From assembly GCF_008033385.1 (NCBI RefSeq), contig NZ_VOGY01000002.1, positions 248,001 to 312,000 on the forward strand: a DNA stretch of 64,000 nt, read 5' to 3'. The stretch is from Algibacter pacificus. GTDB taxonomy: Bacteria > Bacteroidota > Bacteroidia > Flavobacteriales > Flavobacteriaceae. The translations under genes and the position numbers were made by a program. Shown here one piece after another: positions 50,881 to 60,916 of the stretch. Below the pieces are notes generated by a model that was given only the letters and a program-made list of their open reading frames with translations, had not been told where the DNA came from and made no database searches. Position 1 is the stretch's first letter. Each line of letters starts with the position of its first letter.

Positions 50881-52043
50881 TTTTTATTCAAAAGCCCAAC
50901 AAGACCTAATATTGGGCCTATTGCTATACTTAAAAATAGATATTTTATAGCAATTACATCTATTATTATATTGGCAATTTGAATGCTAATAATGGTTGTT
51001 GTAAAACCGATAGAATTGACAATTGTTAATGCGGTTCCTTTATGTTTTGGGCTAACATTTTTTGCTATTAATGTTGAAAACAGGGGAGAATCGGCAACAA
51101 CTACCATACCCCAAAACACTAAAAATAATATAAAAATAGTTTCGGTTGTGATGCTGAAAAATATTGGAGACACTAAACAGCAAAGTCCTGAAAGCATTAA
51201 TGCTATAGCTCCTATTTTTTTAGAACCATAAATTTGAGATAAATATCCAGAAATAACACAAGCTAAACCTCCCGATGCTATGATTACAAAACTAAGCATG
51301 GATATATTAAAGTTGGCCTGAGGATGCAGCTCTAAATAAGCGCTTAATATTATAGGAACAAAAGCCCAAAAGGTATATAATTCCCACATGTGACCAAAAT
51401 AACCAAAAGCAGCTTTTCTGAAATTTGAAACTTTAAAAACGTTGAAAAACACAGCGCTGTCGAACGCTGTAACCGGTTTTCTATAAGGCCCATCGGGAAC
51501 TAATAGTACCATGATGGCGCCACCAAACATGGCTAAAGCTGTGGTGGTATAAATAATAAGTTGCCAAGAAAAGGAACCACCGACACCTTTTAAAACATGA
51601 GGAAAAGCGGTTCCTAGAACTAATGCGCCCACCAAATACCCCAAAGATTTCCCTAAACCTTTATCGAAATAATCGGCGGCAATTTTCATGCCCACTGGAT
51701 AAATGCCAGCAAGAAAAAAACCTGTTCCAAAACGAAGAATTAATAAACTTATAATATTGTGGTTTTCTAAAACAATGCCTAGATTAAACAGAGCAGCTAT
51801 AATTGCACTAGCAAAAAAAACTTTGGATGGTGAAAAGCGATCGGTAATGGTTAAAAGTGCAAAAAAAAACGTACCAATTATAAAACCAAATTGTACGGCA
51901 GAGGATAAATGACCTAAAGCCGAGTGATTTAAAGTAAAGTTGTTGACCAAATCTTCAATAATACCATTAGTAGCGAACCATAATGAGGTACAACAAAATT
52001 GGGAAAAAACAATAATGAGTAAAATAGACTTGGTTTGCTTCAT
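50877..52043 (-). CDS. MFS transporter
   Basis: A 388-residue protein with 12 helices and MFS motifs ([68 protein letters not shown]). It resembles the CynX/NimT-like or uncharacterised MFS group found next to lolD in Flavobacteria. Substrate unknown. Confidence 0.8.
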   Translation of the reverse strand: MKQTKSILLIIVFSQFCCTSLWFATNGIIEDLVNNFTLNHSALGHLSSAVQFGFIIGTFFFALLTITDRFSPSKVFFASAIIAALFNLGIVLENHNIISLLILRFGTGFFLAGIYPVGMKIAADYFDKGLGKSLGYLVGALVLGTAFPHVLKGVGGSFSWQLIIYTTTALAMFGGAIMVLLVPDGPYRKPVTAFDSAVFFNVFKVSNFRKAAFGYFGHMWELYTFWAFVPIILSAYLELHPQANFNISMLSFVIIASGGLACVISGYLSQIYGSKKIGAIALMLSGLCCLVSPIFFSITTETIFILFLVFWGMVVVADSPLFSTLIAKNVSPKHKGTALTIVNSIGFTTTIISIQIANIIIDVIAIKYLFLSIAIGPILGLVGLLNKN

Positions 52044-52113
52044 ATGGAAATATAAGTTCTAAATTTAAGCTTTAATTAGAGATTAAGACGCAGGTTAAGT
52101 CAATTTATTACAA

Positions 52114-52121
52114 TAGCTTTG
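52114..52121 (+). promoter_or_regulatory. Bacteroidota -7 element
   Basis: TAGCTTTG matches TAnnTTTG, 7 bases before the ATG at 52129, which implies a very short leader. No clear -33 TTG is found. Confidence 0.4.
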
Positions 52122-52128
52122 TGTTATT

Positions 52129-52914
52129 ATGAAAAATCAATCAAAAGCATTGTCTCAATCGGAGCTTAAAGAATTTTTAGACGCTAAAGTTTACGAGTTT
52201 AACAGCCCGGAATTTATTGATAGTGATCCTATTCAAATTCCGCATCAATTTTCGAAAAAGGAAGATATTGAAATCGCTGGATTTTTAGCTGCGACGATTG
52301 CTTGGGGAAACCGGAAAAGTATTATTAATAATGCGAATAAGTTGATGAATTTATTGGATAATACGCCTCACGATTTTGTTTTAAATCATACAAAAGCCGA
52401 TTTAGAAAAACTACTACCTTTTGTGCATAGAACCTTTAATGGCAACGATTGTGTACAGTTTATAAAGTCGTTACAACATATTTATAAAAATCATAACGGA
52501 CTAGAAGCTGTTTTTGCTAAACATGCCGATGCAGATTTTTTACAAAATTCAATTTCCGAATTTAAACGTACTTTTTTTGAAATAGATCATTTAAAACGCA
52601 CCGAAAAACATGTGAGCGATCCGTTACGAAAATCGGCAGCGAAACGGATTAATATGTACCTGAGATGGATGATACGTAAAGATAACACTGGGGTGGATTT
52701 TGGTATTTGGGAAAGCCTGTCGCCCGCACAATTATCTTGTCCGTTGGATGTGCATTCTGGAAATGTAGCACGAAAATTGGGGTTATTACACCGAAAGCAA
52801 AACGATGCCAAAGCACTTCTAGAATTAGATACCAGTTTAAGAACTCTGGATAAAACCGATCCTGTAAAGTACGATTTTGCACTTTTCGGTTTAGGCGTTT
52901 TTGAAGGGTTTTAG
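52129..52914 (+). CDS. TIGR02757 family protein
   Basis: A 261-residue soluble protein of the TIGR02757 type (ADPIQIPHQF-like opening SDPIQIPHQFSKKEDIEIAGFLAATIAWGNRKSIINNANKLMNLLDN; MYLRWMIRKDNTGVDFGIWESLSPAQLSCPLDVHSGNVARKLGLL). The helical organisation and the Asp in DVHSG suggest a relation to HhH-GPD-like folds. Role unknown. Confidence 0.85.
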   Translation: MKNQSKALSQSELKEFLDAKVYEFNSPEFIDSDPIQIPHQFSKKEDIEIAGFLAATIAWGNRKSIINNANKLMNLLDNTPHDFVLNHTKADLEKLLPFVHRTFNGNDCVQFIKSLQHIYKNHNGLEAVFAKHADADFLQNSISEFKRTFFEIDHLKRTEKHVSDPLRKSAAKRINMYLRWMIRKDNTGVDFGIWESLSPAQLSCPLDVHSGNVARKLGLLHRKQNDAKALLELDTSLRTLDKTDPVKYDFALFGLGVFEGF

Positions 52915-52944
52915 AAAATAAGAAGTTATAAATGTATTTAAAAT

Positions 52945-52994
52945 AAAAAGTGTTTCAAAAGATTCGTTTACAGAAACACTTTGAAACACTTTTT
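52945..52994. terminator. Bidirectional terminator
   Basis: AAAAAGTGTTTCAAA (52945-52959) pairs perfectly with TTTGAAACACTTTTT (52980-52994). A small GTTT...AAAC stem lies inside. It separates the convergent TIGR02757 and Gfo/Idh genes. Confidence 0.85.
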
Positions 52995-53015
52995 ATTAAT
53001 TATCGTTTGTACGAT

Positions 53016-54002
53016 TTAATAGTCTAATTTAATAAGCTTTCTTACGGCATCTAAGGTTTTAATCAGTTTCTCGCTAAAATCAAAAGTCATGATATCACTT
53101 TCGGTTTTACCGTTTCTAATTAAGTCATTAAAATGAATGGCTTCATAATTATAGCCAATAGTTTTGTAGCCAAAATCTAATGTTTTTTCTTCGCTGTTTG
53201 TCGTAACTGTAACGGTTGTTGGCATGTGGAACATGGTATTTACTTTTATCGTTCCGTTTTCACAATAAAAAATAGCTTCGGTTGGCGTATCTTCCAAAAG
53301 CGTACTTTTTAGTTTGGCTGTTTCACCTGTTTTATAAGTAAAGGTCATCTCGCAAGTAGAATCAGCGCCATTGTCGAAAAATGTAGCATCGGCTTCCATA
53401 TTTTCAGGAAGTCCTAAAGTCGATAATGTTGCAAAAATGGGGTAGATGCCAATATCGAGTAAACTACCACCACCAAGGGATTTGTTGAATAATCGGGCTG
53501 AATTATCAAAATCGCGATGGAAACCAAAATCGGCTTCCACTTTTAATAGTTTGCCGTAAGTTTCATTTTTCAATTCATTTAAAACAAATTGGTAATGCGG
53601 TAAGAAATACGTCCATAACGCTTCCATTAAAAGCACGTTTTTTTCTTTAGACATCGCTATCATATCGCTCACTTCTTGAGAATTCATGGCGAATGGTTTT
53701 TCACATAAAACAGCAATGCCATGCTCTAAACAAAGTAAGGTGTTTTCCTTGTGTAAAGCGTGTGGTGTGGCAATGTAAACGGCGTCTATATTGTCGTCTT
53801 TTACTAAGGCTTCATAACTATCGTACGCTTTGGTTGCACTATATTTATCGGCAAAAGCATCGGCTTTATCTTGCGATCGAGATGCTACGGCGTATAGCTT
53901 GGCGTCTGGAATAGTTAATAAATCGGTAGCAAATTTGTTAGCAATACTTCCTAGGCCAATAATGCCCCAGTTTATGATTTTAATTTCTGATGGATTTTTC
54001 AT
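53016..54002 (-). CDS. Gfo/Idh/MocA-family oxidoreductase
   Basis: A 328-residue NAD(P) enzyme: N-terminal Rossmann fold (NWGIIGLGSIANKFATDL), EKP motif in VLCEKPFAMNSQEV, and a C-terminal dimer fold (FGFHRDFDNSARLFNKSLGGGSLLDIGIYPIFA). The DIGIYP pattern is typical of sugar or inositol dehydrogenases. It overlaps the symporter gene by 23 bases, so the imported compound may be its substrate. Confidence 0.88.
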   Translation of the reverse strand: MKNPSEIKIINWGIIGLGSIANKFATDLLTIPDAKLYAVASRSQDKADAFADKYSATKAYDSYEALVKDDNIDAVYIATPHALHKENTLLCLEHGIAVLCEKPFAMNSQEVSDMIAMSKEKNVLLMEALWTYFLPHYQFVLNELKNETYGKLLKVEADFGFHRDFDNSARLFNKSLGGGSLLDIGIYPIFATLSTLGLPENMEADATFFDNGADSTCEMTFTYKTGETAKLKSTLLEDTPTEAIFYCENGTIKVNTMFHMPTTVTVTTNSEEKTLDFGYKTIGYNYEAIHFNDLIRNGKTESDIMTFDFSEKLIKTLDAVRKLIKLDY

Positions 54003-55692
54003 TTGGTATAAGTATTTGAATGATACATGAAATGGCGATTACAATAGCACAGCCCACAAAATTTAACCATAAAAACGGTAAATTAATAACGTTGTTTAGG
54101 TTTAAAAAATAGAGAGCAATGACAATAAATTGTGTAATAATAGCACCGATAAATACGGCATTTCCTTTTACAAATTTAAAGAAAAAGGCTAACAAAAACA
54201 CTCCTAAAACGTTACCATAAAAAATAGAACCAATAATATTTACAAGTTGAATTAAATTTTCTGCCAAATTAGCTACGCAAGCCACACCAATGGCAATGAT
54301 GCCCCAGCCAAACGTAAACCAACGAGAGGCTTTTACCATCTCTTCTTCGGTTTTTTCACTGGTGTTTCTTTTGTATAAATCAATGGTGGTTGTAGAACCT
54401 AAAGCGTTTAATTCACTAGCTGTACTGGACATCGCGGCACTCAAAATTACGGCCAATAGTAGTCCGATTAATCCGCGAGGTAAATTATTCAGAATAAAAT
54501 GAATAAATACATAATCTTTATCGTTGCTTTCTATTTTTATATTTTCACTTTCGGAAGCTTTGTCAATTAAATCCCGAGCTTCTTTTCGTAAGTCGTCATT
54601 GGCTTCATTTGCTGTGGCAATATATTTTGCTGCTTCCGGATTATCAGAATTTATAAAAGATTCAATGATGTTCTGCTTATCATTAAAAATAGAGGTTTGT
54701 TCCTTTTGAAGAGTTTTATAGGCTTCAGCATATTGCGAGTTTAAAACAACTTCCGTGGCTGTTGGATTAAAGTTTACCGGTGCTTCATTAAATTGATAAA
54801 ACACAAAAACCATAACACCAACTAATAAAATGAAGAATTGCATGGGAATTTTTAAAAGGCCGTTAAAAATTAAACCCAATTGCATTTCTTTAACCGATTT
54901 CCCCGAAAGGTAACGTTGTACTTGACTTTGGTCGGTTCCAAAATAGGATAGCATTAAAAATGTACCGCCAATAATACCACTCCAAAAGGTGTAACGATTA
55001 TTCAAGTTGAATGAAAAATCTAAGACCTCCATTTTACCGCTAGCCCCTGCAATATCTAATGCTTTGCTAAAAGTAATATCTTGAGGTAGTTTATCAACAA
55101 TTAGGAAAAAGGCGACTAGCATACCAATAAAAATAACAATCATTTGATGCTTTTGGGTCACGTTTACAGCACGAGTTCCTCCCGAAACCGTGTAAATAAT
55201 CACCAAAAGACCGATAACAATATTAAGTGTTAATAAATCCCAGCCTAAAACCACCGATAGAATAATGGCAGGTGCAAAAATGGTAATGCCTGCTGCTAAG
55301 CCCCGTTGAATTAAAAACAAAATAGCGGTTAATGTTCGGGTTTTTAAATCGAAGCGTTTTTCTAAAAATTCGTAGGCCGTATAGACTTTTAATCGGTGGT
55401 ATAACGGAATAAAAACCATACAAATAACGACCATGGCAATAGGTAATCCAAAGTAAAACTGAACAAATCCCATCCCGTCGTTAAAGGCTTGCCCCGGTGT
55501 TGAAAGAAAAGTGATGGCACTGGCTTGGGTTGCCATTACAGAAAGCCCAATGGTCCACCATTTTGAGGTGTTTCCACCTTTTAAATAATCTTGTACATTC
55601 CGGCTGCCTCGTGTTTGGTATGTGCCGTAAGCTACTATCGCTATTAGGGTGACACAAAGTACAACCCAGTCGATCCAATTTAAAGTTTGCAT
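53980..55692 (-). CDS. Sodium:solute symporter (SSS family)
   Basis: A 570-residue protein with about 13-14 helices (QTLNWIDWVVLCVTLIAIVAYGTYQTRGSRNVQDYLKGGNTSKWWTIGLSVMATQASAITFLSTPGQAF; YFGTDQSQVQRYLSGKSVKEMQLGL). Both the GQAF motif and the DQSQVQR segment match SSS sugar/acid transporters. A polar insertion lies at residues about 310-395 (ATANEANDDLRKEARDLIDKASESE). It is the third gene of the PIG-L operon, 3 bases after a 36-residue partner. Confidence 0.88.
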   Translation of the reverse strand: MQTLNWIDWVVLCVTLIAIVAYGTYQTRGSRNVQDYLKGGNTSKWWTIGLSVMATQASAITFLSTPGQAFNDGMGFVQFYFGLPIAMVVICMVFIPLYHRLKVYTAYEFLEKRFDLKTRTLTAILFLIQRGLAAGITIFAPAIILSVVLGWDLLTLNIVIGLLVIIYTVSGGTRAVNVTQKHQMIVIFIGMLVAFFLIVDKLPQDITFSKALDIAGASGKMEVLDFSFNLNNRYTFWSGIIGGTFLMLSYFGTDQSQVQRYLSGKSVKEMQLGLIFNGLLKIPMQFFILLVGVMVFVFYQFNEAPVNFNPTATEVVLNSQYAEAYKTLQKEQTSIFNDKQNIIESFINSDNPEAAKYIATANEANDDLRKEARDLIDKASESENIKIESNDKDYVFIHFILNNLPRGLIGLLLAVILSAAMSSTASELNALGSTTTIDLYKRNTSEKTEEEMVKASRWFTFGWGIIAIGVACVANLAENLIQLVNIIGSIFYGNVLGVFLLAFFFKFVKGNAVFIGAIITQFIVIALYFLNLNNVINLPFLWLNFVGCAIVIAISCIIQILIPNEKSIRN

Positions 55693-55695
55693 AAA

Positions 55696-55806
55696 TTAAA
55701 AGGCTTTGGTTATAAAATAAAACAGAACGAAATAGATGGCGTTTGCAATTAAAACTAAAGAATATAGTTTGAGCCAAACATATTTTTTGGGTTGTTTTTC
55801 TTCCAT
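55696..55806 (-). CDS. 36-residue single-helix partner of the symporter
   Basis: A short frame, MEEKQPKKYVWLKLYSLVLIANAIYFVLFYFITKAF, ends 3 bases before the symporter start and begins 2 bases after the PIG-L stop. One membrane helix (residues about 13-32) follows a Lys-rich N-terminus. The tight fit, and small helix proteins known beside other SSS transporters (YhdT/DUF997 and DUF4212 types), suggest an auxiliary subunit. The exact family is not recognised. Confidence 0.65.
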   Translation of the reverse strand: MEEKQPKKYVWLKLYSLVLIANAIYFVLFYFITKAF

Positions 55807-55808
55807 AA

Positions 55809-58334
55809 TTAATCGTTTATTTTGGCGTCTAATTTTAAATCCTCTTTCCCGATAGAAAGCATGTTGGCAAACAATCGATATGCTCCTGAAACCCCAGCAG
55901 GAAACTCTCTAAAAAAGCTTAAACCGGTGTAAATAAAATAACCTTTGCCATGTTTAGCAACCAATAAACTTCCTTTTTTAGCAGATTCTCCTTTATCGTG
56001 CATTGATAAAATAGGCGTGAAGGCTGGTGCCCATTTATTTGGAAAGTAAAGCCCACGTTCTTGTGTCCAGCCTTCAAAATCGTGTTGGGTAATTTTATTT
56101 GGGTAATTTAAAATGGGATGTTCTGGAGTTATAAATTTTACTTCGGCCGTTTCATCCGTAACTCGATCACGAGAAAGCTCCAACTCAAATGGTGCTAAAT
56201 TGCTAACTTTTAAACCACGATTTGTGTTGTATTGGACAATCATATTTCCGCCTTGAGCGACAAAATCGAAGAGTAAGTCTTGTTTAAATTTTAAATCTTC
56301 AACGGTATTATAAGCTCTAATACCAACAACAACCGCATCAAAATAACTTAAGGTTTCGGCATTGATTTCTTCGGGTTTTAGGATACGGACGTTATATCCT
56401 ATTTGTTGTAAACTTTCGGGAACCACATCGCCAGCGCCTTGAATATATGCAATGTTCTCGCCTTTCTTTTTAATATCCAAACGCACAATTTTACTTTCAC
56501 TTGGTAGTAAAACGGTTTGCGCTGGAATATGATCGTAATTAATTTCGATTAATTCTTTCGTGTAATCTTTATCTCCAACATGCACAACGGGATTAATAAT
56601 ACCTTCGCTTTGTGTTTTTGGTGGAATAACTGTAAATATTAAGGTTTGTTCTTCGCCTTTGTTTTTAATAGAAATTTTTTGATTTTTCGGGTAAATGTTC
56701 CAATCGCTAGGGTGATTAATTTCTACCGATCCTTCTAAATTATCACGGCCTGCTTTTACAACTACAGAAATATCGTGTTGGTCATCGGAATTTAAAATAA
56801 TAACCTTTTCTGTAATTTTTGCTGAAACTTCAGGGATAATTTCAAAAGGACGATACAATTCGCCTTTGTCTGGTTTAGAAAAACGATAGACCACGTTTTT
56901 AGTAAAGGTAATGGGCGTGTTATTGATAAGAAGATTGAAATCTACTTTGTAAACTCGTGGCGTCTCGGGTAAACCAATTAAACGTGTATCATCCACTTGA
57001 TACATACCTAAAGTTCCTTTTTTTGTAAGCCAATAAGGTGATGAGGGTTGTTGGTGACTCCCAACTTTAAAGGTTTCTTTGAAGTTAAATTTTGTGTTTT
57101 CTTTTAAATTAATATGTTTTGAGATATCTACAGCATTCGCATTTTTAATACTTTCTAAACTGATGTTTTGATTGCTTCGGTTTAAAACTTCAATATTTAA
57201 AGTAACCATGTCGTTTTGAGTAGCCCAATAGGTTTTTGCCGATACTTCTAAATACAAACCGGCACACATTTCTATAACCGTTTTTAACTCTTTTGTTTTT
57301 AGAGTTTTCCAATGGTCGTCTTCAATATTTTGAAGTAATTGATAGGCTTCCATTAATTTTGGAATATGGACTGATGGATTAGTGAAATTGAAATGATGTT
57401 CGACGTCATTTAAAATAGCACCAATGGCTTTACCGCCTTTTACACGATTCCATGAGGTGTCAATGCCTTCGAAAATGTCTTTATTTTCACTTAAAGGATC
57501 TCCTTTTAAAAACTCGATATATTCTGTTTGTGATCCGCGCTCTAAGGTGCGACCAAAACCTTGGCATAAATGCTGACTTCGGGCTTGTGCGGCAACTTCG
57601 TTGTTCGATAGTCCTTTTAATGGGTAATACACGCCAACATCTAAAGTTAACATCTTACTTTTATCGACTTTATTAAATTTTTCTTCACTGCCGTAAGCCC
57701 ACCAACTCGTGTTGTAAAACAAACGTTTTGGCTGCCATAAAGACGTTTGGTTTAATTGGTTTGGAAAAGCGGTATTATCATTTGCTAAATCGAAAGCTTC
57801 AACGCTTAACATAGCCGAACTCGTGTGGTGACCGTGTGTTGTACCTGGTGTTCTATGGTCGAATCTATTAATAATAACGTCGGGTTTAAACTTGCGAATG
57901 GCTAAAACCACATCACTTAAAACGTCGTTTTTATTCCAAATATCTAAAGTTTCGTCGGGCTGTTTAGAATAGCCAAAATCGTTGGCTCTAGAGAAAAATT
58001 GTTCACCACCATCAACGCGACGGGCAGCCAATAATTCTTGGGTTCTAATAACCCCTAATAATTCTCTTATTTCTGGGCCAATTAAATTTTGTCCGCCGTC
58101 GCCACGAGTTAAAGAAAGGTAGGCGGTGCGCGCCTTTATTTGGTTAGAAAAGTATGAAATTAACTTGGTGTTTTCGTCATCCGGATGAGCAGCAACATAT
58201 AAAACAGAACCTAAAAAATTTAATTTTTGAAGCGATTCGTAGATTTCTGTCGATGTAGGAGTTTTTGGTTTTTGTGCCTGTAAGAGGGACACTGTTAAAA
58301 CGAGTAATAAAAAATAGTACTTTGGGCTTTGCAT
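55809..58334 (-). CDS. Secreted PIG-L-family deacetylase with C-terminal ThuA/GATase-like domain
   Basis: An 841-residue protein with a signal peptide (MQSPKYYFLLLVLTVSLLQAQ). Residues about 35-300 are a PIG-L/LmbE domain with zinc motif AAHPDDENTKLISYF and HRTPGTTHGHHTSSA. The PIG-L family removes acetyl groups from N-acetyl-amino sugars. The middle is beta-rich. Residues about 650-830 resemble a ThuA/GATase1-like fold (LSYFDAVVVGIRAYN; GGNMIVQYNTNRGL). It begins the operon PIG-L, 36-aa peptide, symporter, Gfo/Idh: likely deacetylate, import, oxidise (inferred). Confidence 0.85.
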   Translation of the reverse strand: MQSPKYYFLLLVLTVSLLQAQKPKTPTSTEIYESLQKLNFLGSVLYVAAHPDDENTKLISYFSNQIKARTAYLSLTRGDGGQNLIGPEIRELLGVIRTQELLAARRVDGGEQFFSRANDFGYSKQPDETLDIWNKNDVLSDVVLAIRKFKPDVIINRFDHRTPGTTHGHHTSSAMLSVEAFDLANDNTAFPNQLNQTSLWQPKRLFYNTSWWAYGSEEKFNKVDKSKMLTLDVGVYYPLKGLSNNEVAAQARSQHLCQGFGRTLERGSQTEYIEFLKGDPLSENKDIFEGIDTSWNRVKGGKAIGAILNDVEHHFNFTNPSVHIPKLMEAYQLLQNIEDDHWKTLKTKELKTVIEMCAGLYLEVSAKTYWATQNDMVTLNIEVLNRSNQNISLESIKNANAVDISKHINLKENTKFNFKETFKVGSHQQPSSPYWLTKKGTLGMYQVDDTRLIGLPETPRVYKVDFNLLINNTPITFTKNVVYRFSKPDKGELYRPFEIIPEVSAKITEKVIILNSDDQHDISVVVKAGRDNLEGSVEINHPSDWNIYPKNQKISIKNKGEEQTLIFTVIPPKTQSEGIINPVVHVGDKDYTKELIEINYDHIPAQTVLLPSESKIVRLDIKKKGENIAYIQGAGDVVPESLQQIGYNVRILKPEEINAETLSYFDAVVVGIRAYNTVEDLKFKQDLLFDFVAQGGNMIVQYNTNRGLKVSNLAPFELELSRDRVTDETAEVKFITPEHPILNYPNKITQHDFEGWTQERGLYFPNKWAPAFTPILSMHDKGESAKKGSLLVAKHGKGYFIYTGLSFFREFPAGVSGAYRLFANMLSIGKEDLKLDAKIND

Positions 58335-58456
58335 AAAAATAGAGTTAGCTAAAACTCAAATATAACAAAGATTGTAAGGGGATAGATAGTTTTAATGTTT
58401 CTTTAACGTATGTTTTTGGTGATTGAAGTTGATTCATTTTATAGGTTTTAAAACGG

Positions 58457-59524
58457 TTAAAGCCATTTCTTTTTCTTAAAATAAATAAGCATTCCAATAA
58501 AAATAGCAATCATAACTCCCCAAAGAACATAATAGGCATTTTGATAGTGAAGTTCCGGAATATTATCGAAATTCATACCGTAAATACCGGCAATAAAAGT
58601 TAAGGGGATAAAAATAGACGCCATAATGGTTAGTACTTTCATCACTTCGTTCATTTTATTACTAATGGTGGTCATGTACATATCCATTAAACTCCAAATC
58701 ATTTCGCGATAAATATCGATGTTTTCTGCCACTTGAATTAAATGGTCGTAAACATCGCGGTAGTAGTTTAAGGTTTGTTTTGAAATTAATGCATTATCCG
58801 TTTTTTCAATACGATTGATAACATCGCGAAGCGGAAAAATAGCTCGGCGTACTTTTAAAATTTCACGCTTTAAATTTTGAATGTTTTGGCTGACATCGTC
58901 AGTGGCATTTCCGTTGAAAATATCGGTTTCAAAATCCTCAATTTTATCGCCTAATATTTCGATAATGTTGAAGTAGTAATCTACCACGGCATCGATTAGC
59001 ACATAAAGTAAGTAATCGGAATTCATGGTTCTAACACGGCCTTTGGCGTTTCTTATGCGGTCTCTTACCGCATCAAAAACATCGCCTTCAGATTCTTGAA
59101 AAGACAATACATGGTCTTTTCCTAAAATAAAACTAACCTGTTCCGAAATAATTTTTTCATTATTGTCATAGTACAACATTTTAAGTACTACGAATAAATA
59201 ATTATCATATTCATCAATTTTTGGCCTTTGGGAAATGTTTACAATATCTTCCAAAACAAGGGGATGAAAATCATAATGGGTGCTTAGTTTTTCAATTTGT
59301 TTTACATGGTTTAATCCATTTAAATTTATCCAAGTAATAGAGTCGCTACCTTTGTATTGTATGGTTTCCGAAACATCGGTTAAATGTTTTTCAGTAAAGC
59401 GTTTTTCATTGTAATCAAAGACTTCAATAAATAGTTTTTCTGAAGATTTATAACCTGTATAAATGGGCGTTCCTGGAACTTGTCCTGCTTTTTTCTTATA
59501 ATTATGTTTTCTTGTTTTAGCCAT
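58457..59524 (-). CDS. corA: CorA-type magnesium/cobalt transporter
   Basis: A 355-residue protein with a large cytosolic N-domain and two C-terminal helices. The signature GMN is in FIAGIYGMNFDNIPEL, followed by the last helix (YYVLWGVMIAIFIGMLIYFKKKKWL). It forms pentameric Mg2+ channels in the inner membrane. Confidence 0.93.
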   Translation of the reverse strand: MAKTRKHNYKKKAGQVPGTPIYTGYKSSEKLFIEVFDYNEKRFTEKHLTDVSETIQYKGSDSITWINLNGLNHVKQIEKLSTHYDFHPLVLEDIVNISQRPKIDEYDNYLFVVLKMLYYDNNEKIISEQVSFILGKDHVLSFQESEGDVFDAVRDRIRNAKGRVRTMNSDYLLYVLIDAVVDYYFNIIEILGDKIEDFETDIFNGNATDDVSQNIQNLKREILKVRRAIFPLRDVINRIEKTDNALISKQTLNYYRDVYDHLIQVAENIDIYREMIWSLMDMYMTTISNKMNEVMKVLTIMASIFIPLTFIAGIYGMNFDNIPELHYQNAYYVLWGVMIAIFIGMLIYFKKKKWL

Positions 59525-59571
59525 AACGGAAAATAGGTATTGGTCTCAAATTTAGTTAGATATAAAATAAT

Positions 59572-60117
59572 TTAAACTGCATCAATACCCTCGTCGAAAG
59601 CATTTTCGATGGCATCTTTTTTAATTAAAGTGACCGCTTTTTGAAGCATTAAATTATTAGGGTAAGTTACTAAATTCCCATTATCTAATCTTAAATGAAT
59701 TTGAAACGCACGAATATCTTCAATTATAGCTTGTATAGGGAAATCTTTATCATGTATTTCAATTTTGTCGCCCACTTTATAAGGGAAGTTGAAAAACATA
59801 ATAATGCCCGAAGTAATATTACTTAAAATAGACCAAATGGCAAACATAGCAATCCCGATAACGGCAAAAACGGAAGAAAAAATAACCGCCAAATCTTCGA
59901 ATTTAGCACCAAATATAAAAGATTCAATTAAAACGGTAATTAATAGCAATGTAACGGTAACGTAACGACGAATTAACCGAATTCGAGCGTCGTTAATTCC
60001 ACTTTTACGTCCTAATTTAGTAATGGCAAAATGAAAAGCATACCGAACAATAAATAACACGATAAGCACAATGGCTGTTTGTATTAATTCGTTTTCAAAA
60101 GTTTTAAAAAACGTCAT
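59572..60117 (-). CDS. Short MscS-like membrane protein
   Basis: A 181-residue protein. One N-terminal helix, a second helix (YVTVTLLLITVLIESFIFGA), a pore-type helix (FAVIGIAMFAIWSILSNITSGIIMFFNFPYKVGDKIEI) and a reduced beta domain (QAIIEDIRAFQIHLRLDNGNLVTYPNNLMLQKAVTLI). Full MscS is about 286 residues, so the C-terminal cage is missing here. It may be a reduced channel subunit. Confidence 0.8.
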   Translation of the reverse strand: MTFFKTFENELIQTAIVLIVLFIVRYAFHFAITKLGRKSGINDARIRLIRRYVTVTLLLITVLIESFIFGAKFEDLAVIFSSVFAVIGIAMFAIWSILSNITSGIIMFFNFPYKVGDKIEIHDKDFPIQAIIEDIRAFQIHLRLDNGNLVTYPNNLMLQKAVTLIKKDAIENAFDEGIDAV

Positions 60118-60178
60118 AAGTTTAGGATTAAAATGAGCAGTAAAGATACGTTAGAATCGGTCTCGCGTATTTTTTTAT

Positions 60179-60775
60179 TTATAAAGACTTTTCAGCCATA
60201 TCGTTAAGCGTTTTGTAAACCAAATGCGTTGGTAAACCCATAACATTAAAATAGGAACCTTCGAGTTTGGTGACACCAATTTGGCCTATCCATTCCTGAA
60301 TACCGTAAGCCCCAGCTTTATCAAAAGGTTGTGCGGTTTTTATATAGTATAGAATTTCTTCATCTGTAAACCCTTTAAATGTCACTTTTGTGCTGGCATA
60401 CAATGTTTTTTGAGATTTTTTTGTGGTAAAACAAACCGAAGTAATTACCTCGTGCGTGGCATTACTCAACGATTTTAAAATCTGGAAGGCATCAGTTTCA
60501 TCCTTTGGTTTTCCTAAGGCTTTATTGTTGTGCCAAACAATAGTGTCGCTGGTAATTAATATATCGTTTTCCCGTAACTCTTCTTTAAAAGGAAGCGCTT
60601 TTAGTTGCGATAAATAATCGCTAATTTCAAAATGAGATAATCGGGTAGGGTATTCTTCTACTACAGGTTTTAATCGAATTTCGAAATCTAAACCTAAATT
60701 TTTAAAGAATTCTTGGCGGCGAGGTGATCCCGAAGCCAATATAATATGATGATTTTTTAAGCGATCTTTTAACAT
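60179..60775 (-). CDS. maf: Maf-like nucleotide pyrophosphatase
   Basis: A 198-residue enzyme. The motif ILASGSPRRQEFFKNLGLDFE opens the Maf fold, and SDTIVWHNNKALGKPKDETDAFQILKSLSNATHEVITSV follows. Maf proteins hydrolyse noncanonical or dTTP/UTP nucleotides. It leads the Maf-UbiA-KdsC-DUF2520 order common in Flavobacteria. Confidence 0.92.
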   Translation of the reverse strand: MLKDRLKNHHIILASGSPRRQEFFKNLGLDFEIRLKPVVEEYPTRLSHFEISDYLSQLKALPFKEELRENDILITSDTIVWHNNKALGKPKDETDAFQILKSLSNATHEVITSVCFTTKKSQKTLYASTKVTFKGFTDEEILYYIKTAQPFDKAGAYGIQEWIGQIGVTKLEGSYFNVMGLPTHLVYKTLNDMAEKSL

Positions 60776-60916
60776 GTTAATGATTTTTGGATTTGAAGTG
60801 ATTCATAGGTTTCAAATGTGGTTAGAACTTGCGCTTTATCTTTTGTGAATTTTTAGCCACGAATTCACGAATTAATTAGTATGCTTAGAGAGGTGTTTTA
60901 AATTTCACAAAGCAGA

